Positions 9,301-17,207 of a DNA stretch of 64,000 bases are shown here, piece by piece. The DNA lies in NCBI RefSeq assembly GCF_900107815.1, contig NZ_FNRK01000004.1, forward strand, positions 1-64,000, in the 5' to 3' direction. The notes below the pieces were generated by a model, which saw only the letters and a list, made by a program, of their open reading frames with translations, searched no databases and was not told the DNA's origin. Numbering within the stretch: position 1 is the stretch's first letter; every line of letters starts with the position of its first letter. Position numbers and translations under genes: made by a program. The stretch comes from Eubacterium aggregans (GTDB taxonomy: Bacteria > Bacillota > Clostridia > Eubacteriales > Eubacteriaceae).

Positions 9301-9670
9301 TCTGAGTGGCTACAACACCAGCAGCGTCAAGGTCGTCCATATCAAGGATAATGGCACCATTGAAATTTTAGAGGCGGTGTACGATGAAGACGCCAAAACT
9401 GTGACCTTTACAGTGGACAATTTTTCGGATTTTGTGGTATTGGCGAAAAAAATTGAGGTTCCTATTCCAGGAACCTCTGATGAACCGACAGCAGATAGCA
9501 GCACCGATAGCATAACTGAAAAAACCGATACAACAGGTATCACAGCGACAGTTGGAAGCAGCAATCAAAAAACTGGTATCAACGGCGATGCAGCTGGAAT
9601 TCTGACCGCTGTACTGCTTCTGGGATTAGCGGGCAGCATTGCTATAGGCTATCGAAAAAGAGAACAATAA
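3380..9670 (+). CDS. Giant DUF4430 surface protein, candidate corrinoid-capture protein
   Basis: A 2096-residue secreted protein. Residues 1-27 are a signal peptide. About 33-150 look like DUF4430, the fold of the C-terminal domain of transcobalamin/intrinsic factor (ASGWMGTLNDWFTNSG, KAGKLEAGDIIDIAYS). A cadherin-like beta-sandwich and several Ig-like and Big_2-type modules follow to about 800. About 1117-1370 hold a module with GIDFIAFGNCF and AEPGWVQVSSDGVNWYYLAGS. About 1468-1900 are helical, FIVAR-like repeats containing YDALSDAQKAL and AMDAIKTDA units. The C-terminus has NQKTG (about 2061), a hydrophobic helix and RKREQ, like a degenerate sortase signal or a simple membrane anchor. AAAAAGGAG precedes the ATG. 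Two cobalamin-type leaders upstream support a role in B12 capture; direct binding is inference. Confidence 0.8.
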   Translation: MKKIKGLLMALMAIALIMGMIPMSVMAVESHDNQVRVVVENNTYTKADGAPWEGTLVDEWVDINQDSTMMSAVQAALAKNNYSQIGAESNYISEINGLAAFDGGSASGWMGTLNDWFTNSGFADFTVKAGKLEAGDIIDIAYSCNYGEDLGGSWGNNNKALKALSTNVGTLSPTFSGTTKDYTLTLEKGINSVVVTPTAANKNFQVRSFVGSTEYKRSAGVPVENGTVITVTDGDPSWPTMNEASRVPAETYTITVKYTNTAPTRAKGVDAAVTQKVMADTRYQVDLSTIFTDKDKDTLTYKVSINGEEAVDAAVNYSYKPADGDVLIFTANDGYEDSTDTYQVTIEASNNQAPVIKEGVSHFDTAELYAKYFYADGSYHNGTYKSYTMSSIFEDPDKDSMTYWSKEDDGEWTREYASVYYYPQTAGIHTLQLKANDGEADSEIFTLTVNAIAQVPVSVTAEKGTPIFDRTGYKGQYLYVWDAAKDNQIQLKAAVDTDGDDTVTWSSSDKGCTIDANGLVTLVKPNYSTSYSLKATANKDGYSESQWFTIYVIPNQVTIGLDTKDITLPEDGNITTTTISLPNSDYNGLLKIENSDASVAVAEISSNKLNITPVKPGTTTVKLSYTNDPTNYDEVTINVSGVRVTRADGSDSKYFTLQKGSTPSTLALKAQGLTDGETFTWTSSDVTVATVDEKGVVTGIKDGPVIIYATSSESSLLNTVKGGISLEIAGEGVPYMDNLSLSSYSSFGWTSGSAGFHATQLEYNLTSTNAGLASFMFTPTYDGDKYTGKAYYKDSTRQETSTAINPGVSNTLNYALYPGDNTIKIVLSDKTEANNTTTYTFKVNRPYTATKTITGMTVQPDGTAAQTYPTYKGKAEGTLFKSPGGVVGTSTGWSSSTSEYTTYAFANTKEMALTPTFGDAFEHVRVSVDGGTATELMADVSSKKPDTQSYGVKADGTTLVYEVISSQIWADRMAAGTQDPWSEGAENTYIIKIEQVTANGADMKITSAQLSEGAAFFGTGFVSTDFAPNILINRGITSVDMRFTVPNGYEVYNGSKSDAKKLTGTAGEKETTYQLTMATPLTTSGTAATIILYDASSNVQYSYKFAYTAKGEEGVQPSRVVDYLCLGSQYTNSASYGMLPEKTLQYGGSLKSLGNFGGYITYEFDTPITNDPTNPNGIDFIAFGNCFAEQQSAAEPGWVQVSSDGVNWYYLAGSTYYDDEADWNYSMTYTKTASGASSWTASDGTSGTNYTYPLVGNYPLHTFAAGEENAMTVSGLHLVADAKDPYGSASASYPDFGYVDTHANNTVKGEATNPYLGSGKTKDGMFDLEWAVDAEGHPVSVDNVKYVKVGTASNIYAGAIGEKSTEITSIYTTQNKADAAVGKTTAPTKITVDGNAIALKDGVSTYRAAVEGDFDVTVDASEDANVYINGAQGTTRTYEGTPTHQTLRIIVQEGEKEASITYITLITPEEAALEEVQGMLSGLKPAEEITLEDEEQLIVVRKAYDALTDEAKAKISAEDVKRLTDDEARLAQLKADVAAAEKVTTKINGLPDTQDLTIAYLVPVQDARTAYDALSDAQKALVLEDTLKHLTDAEKKMAELSAEAALNKQKDEAKAELKGYVDKKDYREAQQTEIDKAIEKGSQAIDKATDKDGIDQALTNAKTAMDAIKTDAKLTAEELATAKTEAKAELQKLNQPEKYRDAEKAALAQAIKDGEAAIDAAADQAAVTSALESAKTTIGAIKTDADYDLEEAATLDAAKKAAGEVLDQYKKADDYREAQQAELAKTIADAKAAIAGITVKDNDVNAAVSEVQAQVVQAKTTMDAIKTDAQLAAEEDQAAAQVLLEKIALAEGKIADNNGGVADAMEAVNDGYDALSTGAKALVKDAVDKVNAAAKALADQNHQSEMNGGTATATDADGKDLPVDTKITTSNDVAADSITKAENAAGELSTVLSVNIKMEGTPVDGGIKITLPVDLSGYNTSSVKVVHIKDNGTIEILEAVYDEDAKTVTFTVDNFSDFVVLAKKIEVPIPGTSDEPTADSSTDSITEKTDTTGITATVGSSNQKTGINGDAAGILTAVLLLGLAGSIAIGYRKREQ

Positions 9671-9679
9671 GTGTTTGAT

Positions 9680-10663
9680 TTAATGGAATAGAAGGTTGAG
9701 TAAATCCTTGGAAGTCAGTCCATTGATGGTACCCTTTAGGGAATCGTCGGTGAGGCGGCTTTCGAGGATTTTTTTATCCAGGGGCAAGTCCACAAGCAGG
9801 TGGCACAGGGTATCCACCCCATCTCCAAAGAAATCGCCGCAAATATGGATATCCCGGATGATGCTATCCACCAGATTCAGGTAAAGGGTGATGCCACCAA
9901 AGTCAAATTGTCCGGAACGGGTGGCGTTGTATCCGGGGGAAGCACCGTAATTCCATTCCCAGGTGGCGTAACGCTCGGCCTGGATGTCGGCAATGGCTCT
10001 CCGATCTGAATCCGTGAGGGTGTAGGTCTGGACATCTCCCTCAGAAAAGACCTCTTCGAGAAGGGCGATTTTAAATTCATCCAGGGATAGGGGGGCGGTC
10101 AGGGCATCAGAAATATTACCAACCCGGGATCGAACGGATTTTACACCCTTTTGTTTGTATTTTTCAGGTTTGAATGCCAGAATGCTTTGTACCCGGGAGA
10201 GATCCGAGGAAAAAAGCAAGGTCCCGTGATGCATGACCCGACCATCCCGGGTGTACTGGGCATTCCCCGAGAATTTATAACCATTGATCGTCAGGTCATT
10301 GCGGCCATTGAATTCGGCAGTGATGCCAAAGCGGGCCAGGGTCCCCAGGACGGGCTTTGTAAAGTGAAGAAAATCAAAATCCGACACGGTATTGGCATCG
10401 GTAATGAAGGTGAAATTCAGGTTGCCCATGTCATGGAAAACCGCACCTCCGCCAGAAAGGCGCCGCACGACGGTGACCTTCTGCTCAGCCACAGCCTGGG
10501 CATCAATCTCTGCATCCGTGTTTTGGTATTTACCGACGACGACGGTGTTGTCATTTTGCCAGAGCATAAAATAATCCTCATCCTTTGGTAAATGGTCGAA
10601 AACATATTCTTCCAGGGCAAGGTTCCAGGTGGGATCGGTCATTGGGCTGTCGATATAGCGCAT
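9680..10663 (-). CDS. lplA: Lipoate--protein ligase A
   Basis: A 327-residue enzyme that adenylates lipoate and transfers it to lipoyl domains such as GcvH or 2-oxoacid dehydrogenase E2. The family signatures are clear: RRLSGGGAVFHDMGNLNF (about residues 67-84), the lysine-bearing NGYKFSGNAQ (about 126-135) and HHGTLL. A C-terminal accessory domain is present, making it the bacterial two-domain form. AAAAGGAGTAATT precedes the ATG. It is convergent with the giant surface protein, with only ten bases between the stop codons, and appears monocistronic. No glycine-cleavage or 2-oxoacid dehydrogenase genes are in the window. Confidence 0.93.
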   Translation of the reverse strand: MRYIDSPMTDPTWNLALEEYVFDHLPKDEDYFMLWQNDNTVVVGKYQNTDAEIDAQAVAEQKVTVVRRLSGGGAVFHDMGNLNFTFITDANTVSDFDFLHFTKPVLGTLARFGITAEFNGRNDLTINGYKFSGNAQYTRDGRVMHHGTLLFSSDLSRVQSILAFKPEKYKQKGVKSVRSRVGNISDALTAPLSLDEFKIALLEEVFSEGDVQTYTLTDSDRRAIADIQAERYATWEWNYGASPGYNATRSGQFDFGGITLYLNLVDSIIRDIHICGDFFGDGVDTLCHLLVDLPLDKKILESRLTDDSLKGTINGLTSKDLLNLLFH

Positions 10664-10726
10664 AATTACTCCTTTTGAGGCATTTTTCTTTATTCTAACA
10701 CAGCGAAGGATTGATTGAAATATCCA

Positions 10727-10755
10727 TTGTTCACTATGGAAGAATGGCGTATAAT
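10727..10755 (+). promoter_or_regulatory. Promoter of the PAS hybrid kinase gene
   Basis: TTGTTC (10727-10732), a 17-base spacer, and TATAAT (10750-10755). The ribosome site GGAAGGAG (10791-10798) and ATG at 10806 follow. Confidence 0.65.
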
Positions 10756-10805
10756 AAAATCATAGCAAAGTAGCAATTTTGGGGAGGATAGGAAGGAGAA
10801 AAGGG

Positions 10806-13800
10806 ATGGTAGACCGGGTAGAAGAGAAGGAACAACAGGCGATGGAAGTCGAGCGGCAGTAGATTGTCATTGATGAGCTGAAGGCTGCTGTCTTTGAATG
10901 GAATCTTGAGGATGAAAGCTTCTATTGTTCACCATCTTTTAAGGATTACGCCATTAGCCAGGAAAGCCCCAAGGCCATTCGAAACAATCGTGCAAGCCTG
11001 GACACTATCCACCCGGATGATTTACCGGAGCTCCTTCGCTTTTTTAGAGAAATAGATGCGGGAAATTCCAGAGTGGAAGCGGTTCTGCGCCTGACTTTGG
11101 TGAATGGTGGATACCGCTGGACCCGGATGGTTGGGATCTTAGAGCGGGATACCCAGGGAATGCTGAAACGCGCCATCGGGGGAATCATGGATATTGAGCA
11201 GGAAAAGAAAAACAGCGCCAAGATGGACAGCCTGATCAATGCCATTCCAGGGGGTGTGGCCATCTATAAAATTGGAAAGACCATTAAGACGATTTATTCC
11301 AGCGAAGGCATTCCTAAACTTAGCGGTCGGACCATGGCGGAATATCAGCAGTGGGTTGATGATGGTATTTTTGAAAACACCATTTATATTGATGATCGAT
11401 TTCGAGTTCAGCAGGCGGTGGAATCTGCCGTTTCCACTGGTGGGGATATACAGGTTATCTATCGGCTCAATCATAAGGATGGCGGTGTGGTCTGGGTCCA
11501 GCTTTTGGCCAATATGATTGGGGTGGAGGATGGCTTTCCGATTTACTACGCTGTTTACACCAGAATTCCCCAGGAGACCGAACTTTATAAACGGGTGGTG
11601 GAGGATTCCACCACGGCTGTTTTTATTGCCGATAAACAAAAAAGAACGATTCTTTACGCCAATCAGGTGTGGAGAAAGATTGAAGGCATACCAAAGGATA
11701 TCCCAATTATCGGACGGCATCTTTTCGACTTGATTCCCAGTGTGAATCAAATTTTCTGTGAGGAAGATCTGCGAGCTTTGCCAAAAGAAGAGTATTTGGA
11801 GTATCATCGCACACATATCAATGGTCTTTATCTGCATATTTATGCTCGCTCCATGGATTGGAATGGGATTGATGCCTATATTTTGTATATTTCGGATGCG
11901 ACAAAGGAATATACGGATCGTCAGGCATTACAGCGGCTGGTGGGCTCCGTACCCGGGGGAATTGGGATTTACGAGGTGTTTATGGATCGGGTTGTACCCA
12001 TGTACCTCAATGAAGGCTTTTACCGGATGCTTGGGTGGAAGGGTGGCGATACCCATAAAGGAATGGAAGTATTAGATGACATTCACCCAGAGGATGGACC
12101 AAGGCTCCGGAAGGCGATGGTGGGAATTGAGGAGGGGGGAAACAGCCTCGATTGTACCTATCGTCTGAAAAATGCCACCGGTCAGTCCATGTGGGTCCGT
12201 CTTTTAGGCACTGCGGTGGCTGTGGATAATGGGAAGCGTCTGCTCTACTGTAGCTTTACCAATGTGGATGCTGAGAAAAATGCGGAGCTACAATACCAGA
12301 AACAGATGGATGATATCGACCGTTTTGATGCTGATAACCTCATTTTAAAGGCACGGTATAACCTGAATAAAAATCAGATGGAATACCGACTGGTAAAAAT
12401 GGAAGAGGATTATATTCCTCCAGAGGTGGCCAGCTACGATGAGGCCACAGAGGTCATTGCCGGTTGCGCCCTTTATCCAGAGCAACAATCAGAAATCCGG
12501 AGCTGCTTCAATAGACGGCGTCTGATGGCAGCCTGTAAGGCCGGGGACACGGAGGTTTCGGTGGAATATGCTCGGCCCCTTTCAGGGAGGCGCCTGGGGT
12601 GGGTAGAGCTTCACTGCAAAACTTTTATGGAGCCTCATACCGGGGAAATCCTTGCCTTCATCTATAGCTATGATGTGACGAAGCGGGTGATGGACCAAAG
12701 GATATTGGAGCGCGTCACCAGTAGCCAATATGAGGTGTTAGCAACTCTGAATCTGGAATCCGGGGAATTTATGATCAAAAATATTGGAACGGATACTGTG
12801 GTGAGGGAACGGATCGATTTGTCAATCCTAGCGGAAAGGTATCAGCACCATATAAAAGAAGTTGTGGGAGAAGAGGACCGTGATGCCCTCCTTCGCTTGA
12901 TGGATTTTGATAAGCTGAAGGATTTACTTTCAAAAAATGGTACGTATAGCATCACATTCTCAAAGGCAATCCACGGAAGGACCGTTCGTCGTCAGCTGAG
13001 GTTTTGTTATTTAGATGAAAGCTGTGAAATCATCATGATCACCTCCGAGGATATCACTGCTGTGTACCAAAAGGAACAGGCGCAAATTACAGCACTTAAA
13101 CAGGCCATGGCTGCGGTAGAGAAGGCCAATGAAGCCAAAACAGATTTTCTCTCCCGGGTTAGCCACGATATGCGGACCCCCTTAAACGGGATTTTGGGGT
13201 TGACCAAACTCATGCGGGAGAAGGGGGATTGGCAAGAAATTCAGAAGGATATTACCCAATTGGAGATGTCCGGTCGGTATCTGCTAAACCTGATTAATGA
13301 TACTCTGGATGTCAGTAAAATTGAAAAGGGGCAGATGGAGCTACATCCCATTGTGTGTGACGGAAAGGCCGTATTTGCCAATACTCTGGCACTCCTTCGG
13401 CCCAATTTGGAGAAGAAAAACATCACCTTTAATATCCAAGCCGATGGGCTACCCTTTACCACCCTATACTTGGATGTAGGCCGTGTGGAGCAGCTGGTGA
13501 TGAACATTGTCGGAAATGCCATTAAATTTACGCCAACTGGGGGATCTATCGATTTTGTAATGGAGAATTTGGGGATTGAAGGCCATGCCCTGGTGAACCG
13601 AATCGTGGTAAAGGATAGCGGAATTGGAATGGACCCTGAGTTTATACCACAAATTTTCGAACCTTTTAGCCAGGAACACAGTGATATGACGAGTCGATAT
13701 ACAGGTTCTGGTTTGGGGATGACGATCAGCAAACAAATCGTTGAACTGATGGGAGGCACTATCGCCGTGGATAGTACACCGGGAGTAGGAACGACCTTTA

Positions 13801-14276
13801 CCATTGTCCTAAAGCTTCCCATCGCAACCGATGAACAAAAAATTGCATTTGAAAAAAATCAACCCGTTAAACGAGATGTCCAGTGCCTGTCGGGCAAAAG
13901 GGTTTTATTGTGTGAAGATCATCCGGTGAATGCCCAGATTGCAACCCGGCTCTTGGGGCATCAGGGCGTATTGGTGGACCATGCAAAAAACGGAAGTATG
14001 GGGATCGCAATGTTTGAAAAATCGGCGCCTGGGGTCTATGCCGCTATCCTGATGGATATCCGAATGCCGGTAATGGATGGCCTGGAAGCTACTCGCCGAA
14101 TCCGAAAGCTAGATCGGCCTGATGCCCGGTCCATCCCTATTATTGCCATGACAGCCAACGCCTTTGAGGATGATGTGAAAAAGACATTGGAAGCAGGGAT
14201 GGATGCCCATTTGGCCAAGCCCATTGAGCCCCAAAGGCTTTATGATGTTTTAGGTGAACTGATCGAAAAGGGATGA
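10806..14276 (+). pseudogene. PAS hybrid histidine kinase with in-frame amber codon
   Basis: The ATG at 10806 has a strong ribosome site (GGAAGGAG, 7-base spacing), but codon 19 (10860-10862) is TAG. The same frame then continues without a stop to 14276. The 70 codons between the TAG and the next GTG at 11073 encode a good PAS N-terminus (AAVFEWNLEDESFYCSPSF, then IHPDDLPELLRFF). The remainder has further PAS domains, a dimerisation/phosphoacceptor helix (SHDMRTPLNGILGL, His about residue 695 from 11073), a HATPase domain and a C-terminal receiver (CEDHPVNA, MDIRMPVMDG, MTANAF). Either a recent CAG-to-TAG nonsense change, readthrough, or an internal start explains it. TAG ends many normal genes here, so recoding is not the default reading. 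Confidence 0.75.
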
Positions 14277-14282
14277 GGGAGC

Positions 14283-14334
14283 AAATAGAAAAAGCGGGAA
14301 TTTCCTTTAAAAGGCATTCCCGCTTTTTCTATTT
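14283..14334. terminator. Bidirectional terminator between kinase and bza operon
   Basis: A long inverted repeat: AAATAGAAAAAGCGGGAAT pairs with ATTCCCGCTTTTTCTATTT. It gives A/T tracts on both sides and so serves both the plus-strand kinase gene and the minus-strand bza operon. It overlaps the bzaE stop codon. Confidence 0.9.
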
Positions 14335-15823
14335 AATGCCCGCTGGCAATAATCCCATCAATTTCCTGACAAACAGCGGCCAACTGCTCTTCAAACCCGG
14401 CGGGTGCATCCGCTGTACCCAGGGCCGCTTCAAAGGCCCCCACCAGCAAGGTGTTAATGGCCTTGTATTGGGCCACGGTGTCGGCATCTCCGGCGGCAGA
14501 GGCCGTCCAGGTATCAGCCATATAATCGAAGATGTGGTTGGTGATCCCCCGCATGAGGGCGGCCAGAGCGGCCACCTCGGGGTGGATGTAGTCCGTGTCG
14601 GCCTCGTAGACGGAGTGGTCGGAGATATTCAGCCGTCCTGCAGCCTTGAGGTCCTGATAGCTGCTGCTCCCCGCCAGGATGATCTGGTGGTGATAGAGGA
14701 CATTCACGGAGATTTCCAGGCGGTCTAAAAGATGGTTGCGCTTCAGGAAGGCCAGGTTGGCCCTAAGATCATCGTAGGTGGCGTCGGGCTCGAACATGAT
14801 AAAGCCCACATTGGGCTCGATGCCGTTTTGTCGGAGGATGGCCAGGGCCCGTTCGTTATCGCTGACAGTGGTGTGCTTGTTGAGCCGGGCCAGGGTTTCA
14901 TCCCGTCCGGATTCCAGGCCCACCAGGATGTCTTTCAGGCCAGCTTCCGCCAGGGCGGCGGTGGTCTCCTCGTCGATGTCGTTGGCCCGGGCTTCGATGC
15001 CGAAGGTAATGGGCCGCTCCTTAAGGAGTGCGGCCAGCTTCAGGACCCGATCCCGGCCCACTTTGCCGGGACCGTAAAAATTGGGATCGGTAAAGTAGAA
15101 ATAACGGTGATCCGTCTGGGCGATAATCGTATCGATCTCGGCAATGATATTTTCCGGGGAGCGTCCCCGCCATTTGACACAGCCCCGTTCTGACCCGTAG
15201 TAGGGGTTAATATAGCAGAAGGTACAATCGTTGTAGCAGCCCCGGCTGCCAAAGATATTGACCTCGCCTCCGGGGTAACTGGTGGCCTTGCGGATGGGAA
15301 AGGGCAGGCTGTCGAGATCCTCCACCCGTTCCCCAAAGGTGGCAGCAATGCCCTCACCTTCCCGGTAAGCCAAGCCCTTGATTCCCTGATAATCCCTCAG
15401 ATGGTCCACCAGATGGGTGATGGTGATTTCATTTTCCCCCAGCATGGCGGTATCCACCGCTGGGCAGCGGTCAAAGATTTCACCGTAGGCAAAGGTGGGG
15501 TAGTAGCCGTACACGGTGACATGGGTGATGGCGTATTTTTTCTTTAATTGGGCGATAAAGGTGTAGAGGGTGTGGTTATCCTCCCAATTGTACACCAGAT
15601 GGATGCCCAGGAGCTGGGGACGGAAGGCCGCCACCTCGGCTTCGATGGCATCGTAGCTCAGGTTTTCCATATAACCCTCCACCAAATCCACGCAGTGGCC
15701 GGCGGCGAGCAGGGTGGAGGCCAGATAGCCGGAGTTTAGGCAGGAGGCCAGGGTGGTATTGGCAATATCATTCTGACGGTCCGGGGAGGGAGTCCGGGGG
15801 TGTTCTAATAAGAGTATGCGCAT
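14333..15823 (-). CDS. bzaE: BzaE, B12-dependent radical SAM methyltransferase (DMB synthesis)
   Basis: A 496-residue protein with an N-terminal B12-binding-like domain and a radical SAM core with the cluster motif RGCYNDCTFC (CxxxCxxC, about residues 203-210). In the established anaerobic pathway BzaE methylates 5-methoxy-6-methylbenzimidazole to 5,6-dimethylbenzimidazole; the specific step is assigned from operon position and literature, not from residues. The frame extends upstream into bzaD, but the ATG at 15823 (MRILLLEHPRTPSPD) has GAAAAGGAAAA in front and lies 13 bases after the bzaD stop. Last gene of the bza operon; a terminator follows. Confidence 0.9.
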   Translation of the reverse strand: MRILLLEHPRTPSPDRQNDIANTTLASCLNSGYLASTLLAAGHCVDLVEGYMENLSYDAIEAEVAAFRPQLLGIHLVYNWEDNHTLYTFIAQLKKKYAITHVTVYGYYPTFAYGEIFDRCPAVDTAMLGENEITITHLVDHLRDYQGIKGLAYREGEGIAATFGERVEDLDSLPFPIRKATSYPGGEVNIFGSRGCYNDCTFCYINPYYGSERGCVKWRGRSPENIIAEIDTIIAQTDHRYFYFTDPNFYGPGKVGRDRVLKLAALLKERPITFGIEARANDIDEETTAALAEAGLKDILVGLESGRDETLARLNKHTTVSDNERALAILRQNGIEPNVGFIMFEPDATYDDLRANLAFLKRNHLLDRLEISVNVLYHHQIILAGSSSYQDLKAAGRLNISDHSVYEADTDYIHPEVAALAALMRGITNHIFDYMADTWTASAAGDADTVAQYKAINTLLVGAFEAALGTADAPAGFEEQLAAVCQEIDGIIASGH

Positions 15824-15836
15824 AGTATTTTCCTTT

Positions 15837-17195
15837 TCATGATTCCTTGCGGGCTTCGGCATCATCCCATTGCCCCCACATGGCCACGTTTTGTTTTTGG
15901 TGGTAAATTTCCAAAGCATAGCGCAGGGTACGGTGGGCGGCTGGGTCGTAGTATACGGGGTAGAGCAGGTCGGTGTTGTCGTCAATTTCCCCGCTTTCCC
16001 GGGCCAGGCGTTCCACCTTGGTGTTTGGCATAATGCGGATGAGGTTTAGGACGATGGTGCCGATGCTTTTGGAGTCCCGATGGATGTCGTAAATGGCATC
16101 GATGAGGGCCTTGGATTCGGCGATGGTCTGGGCATCCTCCCCGGGGACATTGACTAAGAAATGGTATACCGTGGTGATGCCAACCTCAGAGAGGACCCGG
16201 GCAGTGTGGAGGATATCCTCCACACGCAGGTGCTTGTCCAGCATGTCAAGATGCTTTTGGCACAGGCCGTCCGGGGAGAGGGAGAAGCACTCACAGCCGG
16301 CGGCGGCGTAGAGCCGGGCATTCTCCGGGGTGAAAAGATCCTCCCGGAAGAAACCGCTCCATTTAATCTGAAGGCCCCGGGCCAGGATTTCCTGGCAAAT
16401 GGCGTCCAGATGCTCCGAGGGAAAGTTGACGATGGAGTCCGTCAGATGGATGCGTTCCACCCCGTAGGTTTTCTGGAGGAATTCTATTTCATCCACCACA
16501 TCCACCGGGTTTCGGCAGCGCATGCAGTGTCCCTGGAGAATGGGGTAGGAGCAGTAGCCGCAGCTGTAGCAGCAGCCGCGCTTGGTTTCGACCCCAACGC
16601 TTTCCACGTATTTATTCACCCGTAAATATTCCCGGGTGTCTAAAAGGTCCCGGTTGGGCATGGTGTAATGGGCCATGTCGAAGGTGCCTGTGGGGGGGGT
16701 CAGGTGGATTTTGCCATTTCGCCGGCAGATAATGCCGGGTAGTGCTGGCGGATTGTCCAGATGATCCAGAAGGGGCAGGATATTTTCCTCGGCCTCCCCG
16801 GCAATGCCACAGGTAATCTGGGGGAATTCAGCCATCAGACGCTCTGGAAATAGGGAAAAGGCGGTGCCGCCGGCCAACAGGGGCAGGGAGGGGGCCACTT
16901 TTTTAATAAGATCCAGGGTGATGGCGAAGGGGACCAGGAGGGAGGTGGTGCGATTCCCCAGGGGATCTAAATTCCGTAGGGATATCCCCAGGATGTCTGG
17001 GGCTTCCTCTTTAATGGTGCGGATCAAATCCCCGTAGGGGTCCACCGCCATGTTCATATCAAAAATGGAGACGGTGTAGCGGCCGCTGGCTTCGATGATG
17101 GAGCCGAGGGTCACTACCCCAATGGGATAAACTCGTTCAATATCCATCCCCTCCATGGAGATGGCCTGGATGAGGAGTATTTTTTGTTGGTTCAT
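15837..17195 (-). CDS. bzaD: BzaD, B12-dependent radical SAM methyltransferase
   Basis: A 452-residue protein with an N-terminal corrinoid-binding-like domain (about 1-140) and a radical SAM domain with the CxxxCxxC motif GCCYSCGYC at about residue 205-212. In the known pathway BzaD adds the C6 methyl group to 5-methoxybenzimidazole. The enzyme itself needs a corrinoid, so the operon consumes the cofactor whose lower ligand it makes. An extra CMRC motif lies just after the cluster site. AAGAGGAATCC precedes the ATG, and it starts 12 bases after the bzaC stop. Distinguishing BzaD from BzaE rests on gene order. Confidence 0.9.
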   Translation of the reverse strand: MNQQKILLIQAISMEGMDIERVYPIGVVTLGSIIEASGRYTVSIFDMNMAVDPYGDLIRTIKEEAPDILGISLRNLDPLGNRTTSLLVPFAITLDLIKKVAPSLPLLAGGTAFSLFPERLMAEFPQITCGIAGEAEENILPLLDHLDNPPALPGIICRRNGKIHLTPPTGTFDMAHYTMPNRDLLDTREYLRVNKYVESVGVETKRGCCYSCGYCSYPILQGHCMRCRNPVDVVDEIEFLQKTYGVERIHLTDSIVNFPSEHLDAICQEILARGLQIKWSGFFREDLFTPENARLYAAAGCECFSLSPDGLCQKHLDMLDKHLRVEDILHTARVLSEVGITTVYHFLVNVPGEDAQTIAESKALIDAIYDIHRDSKSIGTIVLNLIRIMPNTKVERLARESGEIDDNTDLLYPVYYDPAAHRTLRYALEIYHQKQNVAMWGQWDDAEARKES

Positions 17196-17207
17196 GGATT
17201 CCTCTTT

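Noticed and set aside
10806-10862. Pyrrolysine coding at the amber codon as the main reading
   Set aside because: TAG ends several ordinary genes here (ymdB, aminotransferase, whiA, purF, PHP gene), and no pyl genes are visible. A nonsense change is simpler; kept only as an alternative.
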